NCBI RefSeq assembly: GCF_012844305.1
Contig: NZ_JABANE010000013.1
Coordinates: 45,474 to 109,473, forward strand
Reading direction: 5' to 3'
Length of the DNA: 64,000 bases
Source: Flammeovirga aprica JL-4
Lineage (GTDB): Bacteria > Bacteroidota > Bacteroidia > Cytophagales > Flammeovirgaceae
Both the position numbers and the translations under genes were made by a program. Every line of letters starts with the position of its first letter. The first letter of the stretch is position 1. Below are positions 1 through 10,637 of the stretch, one piece after another. The notes beneath the pieces are model-generated. The model was not told where the DNA came from. It saw nothing but the letters and a program-made list of their open reading frames with translations, and did not search any database.

Positions 1-2069
1 CTTTCAAATACATCAAAAGAAGCCACTTCAATAACTCCCAAGGCCTGCTCATTGAATTTCAGCGGTACAATCAAAATACTTTTGGGAGATGCTAGTCCCA
101 GACCTGTTACTATCTTAGAATAGCCTTCAGGAACATCATCAATAAACAATGATTCATTTTCCTGCCAGCAACGCCCTGCCAAGCCTTCACCAAACCCAAT
201 CTTTTTATCAAGATACTTTTGTCTATCAAAAGCATAACATGCCTTTAACTGTAAGAATGATTTATCAGCTATTTCATCATCTTCCACCAAGAATAACATT
301 CCCTGATTGGCCGATAAATAATCAACAAGTTCTCTCAATACAACTTCATACAGCTGATCTACATTATCAAGATACTGCCTTGTGATATCTGCAAACTTTG
401 TAATTCCTTCATTGACCCATTGTCTTCTGTAATCTTCAATAGAAACCTCTTTTAAGCGGTCTCTCATTTTCACCAAAGAATTACCTAAAATATCTTTATT
501 GCCATAGGTCTCAAATTTGGTCTCAAAGTTCCCCTTACCAATATCTCTAGCAAAATCTGAAGTATCTCTTGTACGTTCAATCAAGGTATTCATAGACTCA
601 ATAGTCTGTCCTATCTCATCTGCTGAAGTCACCGGAATTGACGCGGACAAATCTCCCTTAGAGAGTTTACCAATCGCTTCCTGTAATTTATAAATCGGTC
701 TTGTAAAACTCGTAGAATAAGCATTGGAGATAATTACACCAATAATGAAGATAACCAAGGTCGCCAATGCCACATTCCACTTCAGCCTTTCAATCGACTC
801 AAAAGCTTCCTCTTCTTGCATTTCAGCAATTATAATCCACGGCAGCTCTCTTATCTTCAAAGTAGAATAAGCACTCAATGCAGGCTTCCCTAAATAGTTC
901 TTGGATAGCATATTGCCAGAGTGTCCTTTTAAGGCATCAAGTATTGGCTCCGTTTTTACCGTTTTAGAAAGTACGGTAGTTCTTAATGACTTTATCTGAT
1001 TGATTTCCTCTCCTGGAACATTCAAGTCCAATAATTCTTCATAAAACTTTTCTGATTCCTCTTCAAAAAGACGGGCATCACTTCTCATCAACTGATCTTT
1101 ACCTACCAAATAGGTTTCACCTGTTATCCCTAGTCCTTCTTCCACCCAATCACCATCATCAGTCATAATTTTATTTACTGCAGACAAAGGCATTGTAGCG
1201 ATAAGTACTGCGATCTTTTCTCCTTCCTCATATACTGGAGCAGAGAAAAACAACTGCAATTCACCGTATGCACCTTCATAAGAAACAAAATCAGATAAGA
1301 TCACCATATTTGGACGGATAGAGTTTCTTGCCAATGTAAAGGCCTGTCCCAATGCTGACTGCCTGAATACCCCAGACATCAAACTTGATCCAAAATCTGT
1401 ATTTTTTGCCACAGAATAAATTACTTCTGAGGTATGTACATTGACCAATAAAATATCTGAGAACCCATCAGCCATTAAAAATCTTCTAAAAGAAGAATGA
1501 TATCTTTCGTGAATATCTGAATAGGCCGTCTTATCATTGGCCCTGTTCAGTAGTTCTTTTTTACCGATAGGATGTTTATTGTTGGCAATATAAAGGTTCT
1601 GAAGTACTACAGCCTTATCTGATAACTCATCTGTACTCTTTGTCAGTTGTTTTGAGAAAAGATCCTGATCACCGAGCTTTCTATCCACACTTGTTCTGTA
1701 AAATTCCTTGAGGTCTCTGCGCATCAAAGTAATTTTACCAGGAGAATAATAAAAATCCATGATGGAGTAGGCAGGAGAAAGCTCCATCACGGCATCAGCC
1801 ACCATTCTACTTTGTGCCAATACACTTACCTGCTCTTTAGCATCCTCAATAAAAGACTCCAACGCTCTTCTTTTCACTTCCCTTACAGAAGTCAACTGAT
1901 CGAACACGGCCTCTTCCAACGATTTCTTAGCAGAGTAATACCCCAAAAAGCCTACTGCAATACTTGAAAGCACTGCAATCATTAGCATGTTAAGCAAAAC
2001 CTTAACACGAATACTTAAATCATTTAATCTTAAACCAACATTTCTGGAAGTTGATGATTGATCACTCAT
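1..2069 (-). CDS. membrane-bound sensor with HAMP and GAF domains, C-terminus off window
   Basis: The frame opens at an ATG at 2069 and stays open leftwards to the window edge (689 codons), so the C-terminal part is missing. A first membrane helix lies near residues 24-45, then about 380 residues that would be periplasmic (Cache-like sensor region, by position), and a second helix near 429-450. A HAMP-like linker (about 450-505) and a GAF-type domain (from about 545, with IVPLKFNEQALGVIEVAS) follow. This order is that of Bacteroidota membrane sensors whose output is a histidine kinase, a SpoIIE phosphatase or a chemoreceptor tail; the output domain is not visible. It is divergent from the tRNA-mnmA side and not in an operon with anything seen here. 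Confidence 0.8.
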   Translation of the reverse strand, partial: MSDQSSTSRNVGLRLNDLSIRVKVLLNMLMIAVLSSIAVGFLGYYSAKKSLEEAVFDQLTSVREVKRRALESFIEDAKEQVSVLAQSRMVADAVMELSPAYSIMDFYYSPGKITLMRRDLKEFYRTSVDRKLGDQDLFSKQLTKSTDELSDKAVVLQNLYIANNKHPIGKKELLNRANDKTAYSDIHERYHSSFRRFLMADGFSDILLVNVHTSEVIYSVAKNTDFGSSLMSGVFRQSALGQAFTLARNSIRPNMVILSDFVSYEGAYGELQLFFSAPVYEEGEKIAVLIATMPLSAVNKIMTDDGDWVEEGLGITGETYLVGKDQLMRSDARLFEEESEKFYEELLDLNVPGEEINQIKSLRTTVLSKTVKTEPILDALKGHSGNMLSKNYLGKPALSAYSTLKIRELPWIIIAEMQEEEAFESIERLKWNVALATLVIFIIGVIISNAYSTSFTRPIYKLQEAIGKLSKGDLSASIPVTSADEIGQTIESMNTLIERTRDTSDFARDIGKGNFETKFETYGNKDILGNSLVKMRDRLKEVSIEDYRRQWVNEGITKFADITRQYLDNVDQLYEVVLRELVDYLSANQGMLFLVEDDEIADKSFLQLKACYAFDRQKYLDKKIGFGEGLAGRCWQENESLFIDDVPEGYSKIVTGLGLASPKSILIVPLKFNEQALGVIEVASFDVFE

Positions 2070-2280
2070 AGTCTACTTTATATGTCTCCTACTATTGCAG
2101 TACTTTAAAGCAATTCAAGTACCATGATTACATAGTGGATGTATGAACTATTTCTTTTTATAGAATTTATCTCTGATTATGAAAAATAATCATTCTAAGT
2201 GAATAGATGAAATTATTCTGATTATAAAGAATAACGAAGAAACGGATATTCTATTTTTAAGATTACTAAATTTTGGGCAT

Positions 2281-2312
2281 AAAAAAAAAGGTTGATATTT
2301 CTATCAACCTTT
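2281..2312 (-). terminator. intrinsic terminator of tRNA-Leu
   Basis: Read on the minus strand, an arm AAAGGTTGATA, a short loop and the complementary TATCAACCTTT are followed directly by a run of T. It starts only a few bases after the tRNA 3' end, so it ends the tRNA transcript. Confidence 0.85.
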
Positions 2313-2317
2313 CTAAG

Positions 2318-2399
2318 TGCGGGTGGAGGGACTCGAACCCCCACGCCGTGAAGCACTAGATCCTAAGTCTAGCGTGTCTACCAATTTCACCACACCCGC
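2318..2399 (-). tRNA. tRNA-Leu, anticodon UAG
   Basis: The minus strand starts with GCGGGTG and ends with the complementary CACCCGC plus an A discriminator. The D arm has GTGAAATTGGTAGACAC, the anticodon stem GCTAGA/TCTAG encloses the loop CTTAGGA with anticodon TAG, a long variable arm (TGCTTCACGGCGT region) marks a class II tRNA, and GGTTCGAGTCC is the T loop. Class II form plus UAG gives leucine (CUN codons). CCA is not encoded. A promoter lies just upstream and a terminator just downstream, so it is a single-gene transcript. Confidence 0.96.
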
Positions 2400-2431
2400 T
2401 TTTTGTGGTGGCCTTTTGTTTTAAAGCGATG

Positions 2432-2463
2432 CAAAGGTGCACGTTTTTATATTACCACGCAAG
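2432..2463 (-). promoter_or_regulatory. Bacteroidota-type promoter of tRNA-Leu
   Basis: On the minus strand a CTTG box and, 20 bases on, CACCTTTG(C) resemble the TTTG / TAnnTTTG pair of Bacteroidota sigma-A promoters. The predicted start is about 25 bases before the tRNA 5' end. Confidence 0.6.
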
Positions 2464-2573
2464 TTTATCATAAAAAAAATTCCTAAACAAAATTAAATAT
2501 AATGCGATTTACATTTCCAAAAAGAATATCAGCCTGTTATTCAGATGTGTTAAGTATCTGATAATAAATAGCG

Positions 2574-2605
2574 TGTGCAACATCAAAAAGATATTCCTAT
2601 CTTTG
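2574..2605 (+). promoter_or_regulatory. probable promoter of mnmA
   Basis: TATCTTTG at 2598-2605 fits TAnnTTTG exactly; the upstream box is a weaker TGTG 20 bases before it. The predicted leader before the mnmA ATG is about 75 bases. Confidence 0.45.
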
Positions 2606-2687
2606 AAAAAAAAAATCAGATTTTTATAAAAAAAATTTGATCTGTTTGTGAAAAGGGAACTTAACCCCCTGTAAGCATTTTAATTTT

Positions 2688-3893
2688 ATGGCAAAAAGAG
2701 TAGTAGTAGGTCTATCCGGAGGAGTAGACTCAAGCGTAGCCGCTTATTTATTAAAAGAGCAAGGTTATGATGTAATTGGTCTTTTCATGATCAATTGGCA
2801 TGATGGAAGTGTAACAATTCAAGGTGAATGCCCGTGGATTGATGACAGTAATGATGCATTGCTTGTGGCAAACAAGTTAAACATCCCTTTCCAAAGTGTA
2901 GATTTAAGTGAACAATACAAAGAACGTATTGTGGACTATATGTTTGCTGAATACGAGGCAGGCAGAACACCCAACCCAGATGTATTATGTAACAGAGAAG
3001 TGAAATTCGATGTCTTTATGGATATTGCAATGTCACTTGGTGCTGATTATGTGGCCATGGGGCATTACTGCAGAAAAGATTCTTTTATTGATGAAAATGG
3101 TAAAGAAGTCTTTCGTTTACTTGCAGGTGTTGATGGAAATAAAGATCAAAGCTATTTCCTATCTCAGTTGAATCAAGAACAGCTTTCTAAAGCTTTATTC
3201 CCAATTGGTGAGCTAACAAAACCAGAAGTAAGAGCTATAGCAGCTGAACAAGATCTTATCACAGCTAATAAGAAGGACTCTCAAGGTCTTTGTTTTATTG
3301 GAAAGGTAAAACTTCCTGATTTCTTAAAACAACAGCTTATGCCAAAAGAGGGCAACATCGTAGAAGTACCTGTTGACCACCCTATCTATCTGGAAAGAGA
3401 AGCATCTATCAAAAATGCCTCTTCTGAAGCTGAAAAACTGGAGCTTGAAACAATCCCTTATACGTACAAGCCTACATATGGTAAAAAAGTTGGGGAACAC
3501 CAAGGTGCACATTATTACACTATCGGTCAACGTAAAGGCTTAGGTGTTGGAGGAACTCCGCTTCCTTTATTCGTGATTGCAACAGATACAGAAACAAATA
3601 CTATTTATACTGGTCAAGGTAGTGAACATCCTGGTCTGAATAGACAAGGCTTGAAAGTAGAATCAAACGAAATTCACTGGGTCAGAGAAGACTTGCGAAT
3701 GGAAGTTGGTGAAACTAGAGAATATATGGCTAGAATCAGATACCGTCAGCCTCTTGAAAAAGTCACTCTTTATCAAAAAGAAGATGGTTTATACTGTGTC
3801 TTTGAAAACAAACAATCTGGTATCTCAGCAGGTCAGTTTGTCTCTTGGTATGAAGGGGATGAATTAATAGGGTCTGGTGTAATCGGCAGATAA
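2688..3893 (+). CDS. mnmA: tRNA-specific 2-thiouridylase MnmA
   Basis: Cytoplasmic enzyme that makes 2-thiouridine at the wobble base 34 of tRNA Lys, Glu and Gln, using ATP and sulfur from a relay. Residues 8-16 (GLSGGVDSS) are the PP-loop that binds ATP. The two reactive cysteines are present: C101 in [12 protein letters not shown] and C202 in SQGLCFIGK. The C-terminal half carries the [10 protein letters not shown] segment and ends in a beta domain. Length of 401 residues is slightly long because of an insert near residues 225-260, a form common in Bacteroidota. Transcribed alone; it meets the mre genes tail to tail over a shared terminator. Confidence 0.96.
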   Translation: MAKRVVVGLSGGVDSSVAAYLLKEQGYDVIGLFMINWHDGSVTIQGECPWIDDSNDALLVANKLNIPFQSVDLSEQYKERIVDYMFAEYEAGRTPNPDVLCNREVKFDVFMDIAMSLGADYVAMGHYCRKDSFIDENGKEVFRLLAGVDGNKDQSYFLSQLNQEQLSKALFPIGELTKPEVRAIAAEQDLITANKKDSQGLCFIGKVKLPDFLKQQLMPKEGNIVEVPVDHPIYLEREASIKNASSEAEKLELETIPYTYKPTYGKKVGEHQGAHYYTIGQRKGLGVGGTPLPLFVIATDTETNTIYTGQGSEHPGLNRQGLKVESNEIHWVREDLRMEVGETREYMARIRYRQPLEKVTLYQKEDGLYCVFENKQSGISAGQFVSWYEGDELIGSGVIGR

Positions 3894-3986
3894 TTTAAAA
3901 CTGATGGTGGGAGTAATTTTACCATTTTCTATAAATTGATTATCCGTTTGAAGCACTTATAAGTACTAGGACATAAGTTTCTGAAA

Positions 3987-4030
3987 TAAAAAAATGGTCA
4001 TAAGTTTTCAATTACTTATGACCATTTTTT
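3987..4030. terminator. bidirectional terminator between mnmA and mreD
   Basis: AAAAAATGGTCATAAGT and ACTTATGACCATTTTTT form a stem of about 17 bp flanked by A and T runs, so it can end transcription from both sides. Just upstream, 3959-3978 carries AAGTACTAGGACATAAGT, an isolated end of the palindromic repeat family described elsewhere. Confidence 0.85.
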
Positions 4031-4098
4031 CTTGGAGTATGTCTGGAACATCTCTTTTATATTTTAATTTCTTCTTCACAAGATTCCATTGCTTTTAA

Positions 4099-4629
4099 TC
4101 AAAGTCTTCTTCTACCTACATTTCCATAAAATAGATACTGAATAGCCAATACTATCATTAATGTAGCTACTGTACTTAAAACACCTCTTAAAATCGCCTT
4201 AGGCATAAAAGATGTGCTTCCTGCCTCTATTACAAATAGAACAATATGATGGATAAGAATTTGAGGTATCACAAAAACTAAAAAAGTACCGAAACCCATT
4301 TGATTTAAAGTGGGCACTTCTGATAGTTCATATCCTCCCGTTGGAGCAGTCCACCTCATAATTTGAGTTCTTGTAAAAGCTAAGAAAACACAAGAAGCAG
4401 TGTGTATACCGATGGAATCATAAAATATATCAATCACAAAGCCCATACAAAACGCTACGATCAGGATACTCATATTCATGGCTCCAAATGGCAGCAATAC
4501 TAAAAAAGCAACGTAAGGAAACACCATCACATTACCATCAAAGAAAGTAAGGTTTCTAAAAAATAATACTTGAACAAAAAGGTAGATTAAAAATAAACCT
4601 ACTTGTTTTAACCATATTTCTCTTCCCAT
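4099..4629 (-). CDS. mreD: rod-shape determining protein MreD
   Basis: Small inner-membrane protein of the elongasome, which guides side-wall peptidoglycan synthesis. The 176 residues are mostly hydrophobic, with about five membrane helices (for example residues 10-26, 38-50, 52-70, 113-135, 150-168), and a charged tail ending GRRRL. Identity rests on this topology plus position 37 bases after mreC. No mrdA (PBP2) or rodA follows; the transcript stops at a terminator, unlike the usual mreBCD-mrdA-rodA order of the phylum. Confidence 0.85.
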   Translation of the reverse strand: MGREIWLKQVGLFLIYLFVQVLFFRNLTFFDGNVMVFPYVAFLVLLPFGAMNMSILIVAFCMGFVIDIFYDSIGIHTASCVFLAFTRTQIMRWTAPTGGYELSEVPTLNQMGFGTFLVFVIPQILIHHIVLFVIEAGSTSFMPKAILRGVLSTVATLMIVLAIQYLFYGNVGRRRL

Positions 4630-4666
4630 AATTTATTCTTGATCCTTAAGACTCTTACTAAAAATT

Positions 4667-5530
4667 TTACTGTTCATCCATCGCTTCCAGAGAATCTTTC
4701 TCTGCTCTGAACAATGACTTTGAAACATAAACGTGATGCAGTTTTGAGAAATCTACAGATACATCAATCGTCACTAACCAAAAACGCTCTGATGGTGTTT
4801 TTTCTGCTTCTGTCACTACCCCCAACATTACACCTTCTGGATAAACAGTATTGAACCCTGATGTTGTAATCGTATCACCTACATTAATATCAAGATGAAG
4901 CGGTAAATAATTTGCTGACGCCTTTGTAGGATCCTCTGTATTCCATTTTACTGTACAAAGTGCTCCATTCTTCTTCAACTCTGAAGAAACGGCCATATCT
5001 CTATGCAATAATGAATAACATGTAGCAAAGTGGTTTGAAACTGATTTCACTTGCCCTACTACACCATCTTTTGTCATGATTCCCATTCCCTCTACAATTC
5101 CATCCTCTCTACCTTTATTTAAGGTGATATAATTGGCAGATCTATAAACAGAGTTGTTGATCACTCTTGCAGGGATAAAATCATAAGCAATAGTATCACT
5201 CATACCATAGAAAAGAGGAGATAAAGCATCTTTTTGAACCACCTGCTGATCAGTACTATCATTAATCCCTACTATTTGATTCAATTCAATCTGCTTTCTC
5301 AGAAGTGCATTTTCATTCAACAGGTCTTCATTCACCTCGGTAAGGTTGAAGTACTGCTCAATATTTGATGTAGTATTATAAATCCCTCCTACTACAGTGT
5401 TAGAAGAAGACAGAATAACCGAACGCTGATAAGTATTATTATTCACAATCAAAGCTGCCGCAACAAGCTCTAAAAGGATAAACACTAAAAAGACTCGGTA
5501 TTTAAATATGATAGCAAATAATTGACTCAT
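4667..5530 (-). CDS. mreC: rod-shape determining protein MreC
   Basis: Bitopic inner-membrane protein that links MreB filaments to PBP2 in the periplasm. Residues about 12-30 are the membrane anchor, a coiled coil follows (about 58-85, NLTEVNEDLLNENALLRKQI region), and the rest forms the paired beta domains, with the typical YITLNKGREDGI, GMGIMTKDGVVGQV and GFNTVYPEGVMLG segments. 287 residues is normal. It lies 241 bases after mreB, separated by a terminator and a palindromic repeat, so it probably has its own promoter; mreD follows closely. Confidence 0.93.
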   Translation of the reverse strand: MSQLFAIIFKYRVFLVFILLELVAAALIVNNNTYQRSVILSSSNTVVGGIYNTTSNIEQYFNLTEVNEDLLNENALLRKQIELNQIVGINDSTDQQVVQKDALSPLFYGMSDTIAYDFIPARVINNSVYRSANYITLNKGREDGIVEGMGIMTKDGVVGQVKSVSNHFATCYSLLHRDMAVSSELKKNGALCTVKWNTEDPTKASANYLPLHLDINVGDTITTSGFNTVYPEGVMLGVVTEAEKTPSERFWLVTIDVSVDFSKLHHVYVSKSLFRAEKDSLEAMDEQ

Positions 5531-5550
5531 ACAATGGCAATCAAAAATGT

Positions 5551-5603
5551 TAAGTACTAAGCCAAAAATAGTTAATAATTAAATTATTTTGTCTTGGTAC
5601 TTA
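5551..5603. repeat. short form of the AAGTACTA palindromic repeat family
   Basis: A 53-bp near-perfect palindrome: left arm begins TAAGTACTAAGCCAAAA, right arm ends TTTTGTCTTGGTACTTA. The ends match those of the ~155-bp copies near 36.8-37.1 kb and 43.5 kb, but the centre is missing. It lies directly upstream of mreC. A further TAAGTA/TACTTA pair at 5642-5665 may mark a second end. Confidence 0.7.
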
Positions 5604-5719
5604 TCTCCAGAAAAAATATAAGAAAGAAAAGGTTTTTAGCTTAAGTAATACTGATCTGGTACTTATCGTAATTATTTCTCTCCCTTAAATATCATGCAAT
5701 TTAAAATGAAGTTCCGAAC

Positions 5720-5763
5720 AAAAAAAAACGCAATGGAATCTTTCAATTCTTATTGCGTTATTT
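5720..5763 (-). terminator. terminator after mreB
   Basis: On the minus strand AACGCAAT, a loop of about 20 bases and ATTGCGTT are followed by nine T. It begins about 10 bases after the mreB stop codon, between mreB and mreC. Confidence 0.8.
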
Positions 5764-5771
5764 TTATCTAA

Positions 5772-6797
5772 TTAGGTAATCAAAATGGCTTTGTACCTAT
5801 TTAATTCTTTCAAGACATGGCCCGTTCCTAATACAACGGCTCTCAATGGATCTTCCGGCACATGCACCGGCAACTTCGTTTTCAGTGAAATTCTTTTATC
5901 CAATCCTCTAAGCAAGGCTCCTCCACCCGTGAGGTGAATACCTCTGTCATAGATGTCGGCAGATAATTCTGGAGGAGCTGTTTCTAATGCCCTCAGAATT
6001 GCTTCTTCTATTTTTGAGATGGATTTATCTAAAGCAAAAGCAACTTCCGCATAAGAAACATTGATTACTTTCGGAATACCTGTCAATAAATCACGACCTC
6101 TGATTTCATAATCTTCTGGAGCATCATCAAGCTCTGCTAATGCGGCTCCAACTTCAAATTTAATTTTCTCTGCTGATCGTTCACCAATAAGTAGATTATG
6201 TTGACGACGCATATAATCTAGAATATCTCTATTGAAAACATCACCGGCAGTTCTAACAGATTGATCACATACAATGCCTGACATTGCAATCACTGCAATC
6301 TCAGTTGTTCCACCCCCAATATCAACAACCATGCTTCCCATCGGCTCTTCAATATTGACACCAATACCAATTGCTGCCGCTATCGGTTCCGGCACCATGT
6401 ACACTTCTTTTGCTCCAGCATGTTCGGCAGAGTCACGAACAGCCCTTTTTTCTACTTCTGTAATTCCTGAAGGGATACAGATTACCATTCTGTGGGAAGG
6501 TGTGAAAAATCGTTTTTTAGCATCAGACATCTTTATCAAGCCACGGATCATTTGTTCTGCAGCATGAAAATCAGCAATTACACCATCTTTAAGAGGACGA
6601 ATTGTTTTAATATTCTCATGTGTTTTCTCATGCATCTGCATGGCTTTAGCTCCCAGAGCAATCACTTTTCCAGATTGTCTGTCTAATGCAATGATAGAAG
6701 GTTCTTCTACCGCAATTTTGCCTTTGGTGAGGATCAGCGTGTTAGCTGTTCCAAGATCTATTGCTAGATCACTTGTAAAAAAATCAAAGAAGCCCAT
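5772..6797 (-). CDS. mreB: actin-like cell-shape protein MreB
   Basis: ATP-binding actin homologue that forms membrane-bound filaments and directs cell-wall growth. Phosphate and nucleotide motifs are visible: DLGTANTLI near residue 15, VVDIGGGTTEIAV near 160, and LTGGGALLRGLD near 290. The N-terminus MGFFDFFTSDLAIDLG is the usual amphipathic start. 341 residues is standard. The gene is preceded by 345 bases of non-coding sequence and followed by a terminator, so MreB is probably made separately from MreC and MreD. Confidence 0.97.
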   Translation of the reverse strand: MGFFDFFTSDLAIDLGTANTLILTKGKIAVEEPSIIALDRQSGKVIALGAKAMQMHEKTHENIKTIRPLKDGVIADFHAAEQMIRGLIKMSDAKKRFFTPSHRMVICIPSGITEVEKRAVRDSAEHAGAKEVYMVPEPIAAAIGIGVNIEEPMGSMVVDIGGGTTEIAVIAMSGIVCDQSVRTAGDVFNRDILDYMRRQHNLLIGERSAEKIKFEVGAALAELDDAPEDYEIRGRDLLTGIPKVINVSYAEVAFALDKSISKIEEAILRALETAPPELSADIYDRGIHLTGGGALLRGLDKRISLKTKLPVHVPEDPLRAVVLGTGHVLKELNRYKAILIT

Positions 6798-6882
6798 TGA
6801 TACTTTACTCTTTTTTCATTTTTCGAGATAATTGGTATAACTGCAGTAAAAAAAATCGAGTTATTAATGGTTTCAATTTGTA

Positions 6883-6908
6883 GCAATTACTTACATGTAA
6901 GCAATTAC
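6883..6908. promoter_or_regulatory. palindrome with flanking direct repeats upstream of mreB
   Basis: CTTACATGTAAG (6890-6901) is a perfect 12-bp palindrome whose ends overlap two direct copies of GCAATTAC. It lies about 90 bases before the mreB start and could be an operator; no regulator is assigned. Apart from this and the repeat at 7026-7084, the 6798-7142 gap shows nothing I can name. Confidence 0.3.
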
Positions 6909-7025
6909 TCTCAGTTTATTGAAAAGGAAATACAAGATAAACGATCAGAATTTATCTCGTCTATTTTTATTGGTTCATCAATACAACCGCTATAATGAAG
7001 CATAATAACCGCCTTATCTACGGCG

Positions 7026-7084
7026 AAGTACTAGATGAAAATTAATGATAATCATAAATCCTCCGTTTACTTTTGTCCTAGTAC
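7026..7084. repeat. degenerate member of the AAGTACTA palindromic repeat family
   Basis: Left end AAGTACTAGATGAAAATTA and right end TTTACTTTTGTCCTAGTACT are inverted with respect to each other about 60 bp apart. The right end, reversed, reads AGTACTAGGACAAAAGTAAA, a variant shared with 3959-3978 and with the 58.69 kb end. Confidence 0.55.
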
Positions 7085-7142
7085 TCAAAAAAGAAACGAC
7101 AAATAATGTACCTATGGTATATTATTTCTCTATAAAAATACG

Positions 7143-7808
7143 TTAATCTTTTCTTTTAAAGTCACCCCTCTTGATGGATTTAATCAAATCACCCCAAGCA
7201 AATGGATTCAACAAAGGATTTGCTGTTTCCATAAAATACTGAGTAGCAATCTGATCCGCCCTATAATTCATATAATATTTGTAGTTGCCACTAGCACCCA
7301 TTGGTAATGCATTGGACATCATTGTCAATTTTTCCTGACTAAGATTTTTTTCCATATTTTCCACTCTTTGATCTTTCTGTTCTCCAAGAGCTAAAAATGC
7401 CTCTTCAAAAATCTCTTTGGTTGGATATGGAAATACCTCTAAAAGTGGAAGTTCTGTAACTTCTTCTCTCATTTCTATCAATACCGTAAAACCAAGGTCA
7501 TCCCTTTTAGGAATTACAATCTCCTGTTTTGCAAATCCAACTGAACTGACAACAATTGTATCACCCACTTGAGTAGGCATAGTGAAAAAACCTGCATGAT
7601 TGGTAACTGTACCTCTACCCGCTTGTTTGATATAAACGTGAGCTCCGGGAACACCATAAGAACTATCTCCTTCCACTACAATACCTGAAAACTGTATTGT
7701 ATTCTGCTCTCCCTGGGCTAAAATGTCATTAGGCTGTAAAAAGAAGGCTACTATTCCTAAAAACAGTATCGCCTTGATATTTAATATTTTTCCAAAAAAT
7801 TGAATCAT
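7143..7808 (-). CDS. secreted protein with carboxypeptidase-regulatory-like domain
   Basis: An N-terminal hydrophobic segment (about residues 12-31, ending DILAQ) is a probable signal peptide. Residues about 37-120 form a CarboxypepD_reg-like beta sandwich: FSGIVVEGDSSYGVPGAHV, then NHAGFFTMP and the VVSSVGFAKQEIVI segment, the same fold that begins SusC-type TonB receptors. Here no plug or barrel follows; the remaining ~100 residues are charged and end in a basic tail. 221 residues. Function is unknown; such proteins are exported in Bacteroidota and probably sit in the periplasm or at the outer membrane. It is transcribed alone. Confidence 0.7.
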   Translation of the reverse strand: MIQFFGKILNIKAILFLGIVAFFLQPNDILAQGEQNTIQFSGIVVEGDSSYGVPGAHVYIKQAGRGTVTNHAGFFTMPTQVGDTIVVSSVGFAKQEIVIPKRDDLGFTVLIEMREEVTELPLLEVFPYPTKEIFEEAFLALGEQKDQRVENMEKNLSQEKLTMMSNALPMGASGNYKYYMNYRADQIATQYFMETANPLLNPFAWGDLIKSIKRGDFKRKD

Positions 7809-7857
7809 TCTCCGTCAATGAATAATTTTGATAAGTGATTAAGTTTATCAAATATAA

Positions 7858-7900
7858 GGAAAGCCTCAATACAAAAGGGATGTAATGAGGCTTTTCTTAA
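7858..7900. terminator. terminator downstream of the 7972-8655 gene
   Basis: AAAGCCTCAATAC and GTAATGAGGCTTT form a hairpin with one mismatch, with T-rich sequence on both sides. It lies about 75 bases after the stop codon of the minus-strand gene. Confidence 0.6.
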
Positions 7901-7971
7901 AATATTTGTAAATAATTAAGTGAATTAGAGTTTTTAAGTTTCTTCTTTTAACACTCTAATGCATTATTATA

Positions 7972-8655
7972 TTAATGTCCAGTATTACCTTCCGTTGAAA
8001 CTACAGACGCCAACATTGACGATTTAATTTTCTCAAACTGTTGTTTCTTAAGGTTTTTCAACTCAATATTTCTTTCATGCACCCATTTTTCCGGGCTGTA
8101 TTTTCCTTCAGGATACTTATCCCAATACCCTGTATATTCTAATCCTAATGATTCAAACTCCATTCTGAATTCATCATCAATCAGGATAAAATTCTCTCTT
8201 AAATTTCTTGATAACTGTGTGATAGCACTAGGAGTCTGCACCATCTTCTGCTCCATTTCTTCAAAGTGCTGCTTCAATTCTTGTCTTTCTTGTAAGATCT
8301 CGTTTGCCGTTACTTGCTCTTGAAGCTCTTCTCCTTCCCAAAAAGCATCATCTGCTGCATGCACCTCTGTTTCAAGCTGTTTCTGTTGCTCAGCTGAAAT
8401 CCTCATATGCTGTTCGTTTTGTGCTAAAGGCGCTGAAGATCCAAGCATTTGTTTCCAGCTTTTGATATTCTCCTTTTCAGCAATATTCATACAAACCCAT
8501 GACTTACCGACATAGGCAGCCCACAAACTCATATCCGTTGGTGTTTCTTGTAGTAGTGACCAAACTTTTGGTTTGTTAAGAGGATCGTTGGCATATGCAT
8601 TCACACTCAAAGTGGTAAATGCCAGTAATAGATAAAAGGTATTTTTAATCTTCAT
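7972..8655 (-). CDS. secreted helical protein of unknown function
   Basis: Signal peptide in residues 1-23 (MKIKNTFYLLLAF to VNAYA). The mature part of about 200 residues is rich in Glu, Gln and Lys and predicted mainly helical, with a coiled-coil-like stretch near residues 85-145. It carries a single cysteine near residue 56 (KSWVCMNIAE). I do not recognise a family. It stands alone, with a terminator behind it and 447 bases of non-coding sequence before the atpD start. The start fits the signal peptide. Confidence 0.65.
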   Translation of the reverse strand: MKIKNTFYLLLAFTTLSVNAYANDPLNKPKVWSLLQETPTDMSLWAAYVGKSWVCMNIAEKENIKSWKQMLGSSAPLAQNEQHMRISAEQQKQLETEVHAADDAFWEGEELQEQVTANEILQERQELKQHFEEMEQKMVQTPSAITQLSRNLRENFILIDDEFRMEFESLGLEYTGYWDKYPEGKYSPEKWVHERNIELKNLKKQQFEKIKSSMLASVVSTEGNTGH

Positions 8656-8995
8656 TTTTCACACAGTAAGTTGTCATTTTGGGTTGTTCATAAGTTACAC
8701 TTCGATGGTATATCTAAATAAACAACGTAAAATGAGCGTTGATTGCTAAAGTAACCTAAAAAATCATGCCTAATTCGATGTAAGTTTTTATAGCAATAGT
8801 TATCAATTATAATAAAGTCTGCCTACAAGAACTAAAACTTACGTGTAAATTCCTAATAAATTTTAATCTTGATTCGATATACGCCATTCTATTAACTCTA
8901 TTTGGTAAAAAAGGCAGTCAAATTCAAAATTTCAACCGGTATACCATAAAATTTGCAATTAAAATACAATTCTTACACTTAAAATGTCAATAATC
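8656..8995. other. gene-free stretch between divergent genes
   Basis: Between the minus-strand secreted protein and the atpD promoter. AT-rich, with no open frame or hairpin that stands out; it should hold the promoter of the secreted protein, which I could not pinpoint. Confidence 0.5.
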
Positions 8996-9026
8996 TTTGG
9001 AATCATTAGATAGTATTATAGTTTTG
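8996..9026 (+). promoter_or_regulatory. promoter of atpD, textbook Bacteroidota form
   Basis: TTTG at 8996-8999, exactly 19 bases, then TAGTTTTG at 9019-9026 (TAnnTTTG). Predicted transcription start near 9033, giving a ~70-base leader to the ATG at 9103 and placing the alternative GTG at 9067 within the leader. Confidence 0.75.
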
Positions 9027-9045
9027 CATTGAAAATAGTCTTTGA

Positions 9046-10608
<1,563 letters not shown>

Positions 10609-10637
10609 TTCCTTCATCAACTTAATCATATTCAAAG

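Noticed and set aside
1..2069. Calling the left-edge gene a methyl-accepting chemotaxis protein
   Set aside because: Cache-like region, HAMP and GAF are visible, but the output domain is beyond the edge, so kinase, phosphatase and chemoreceptor remain possible.
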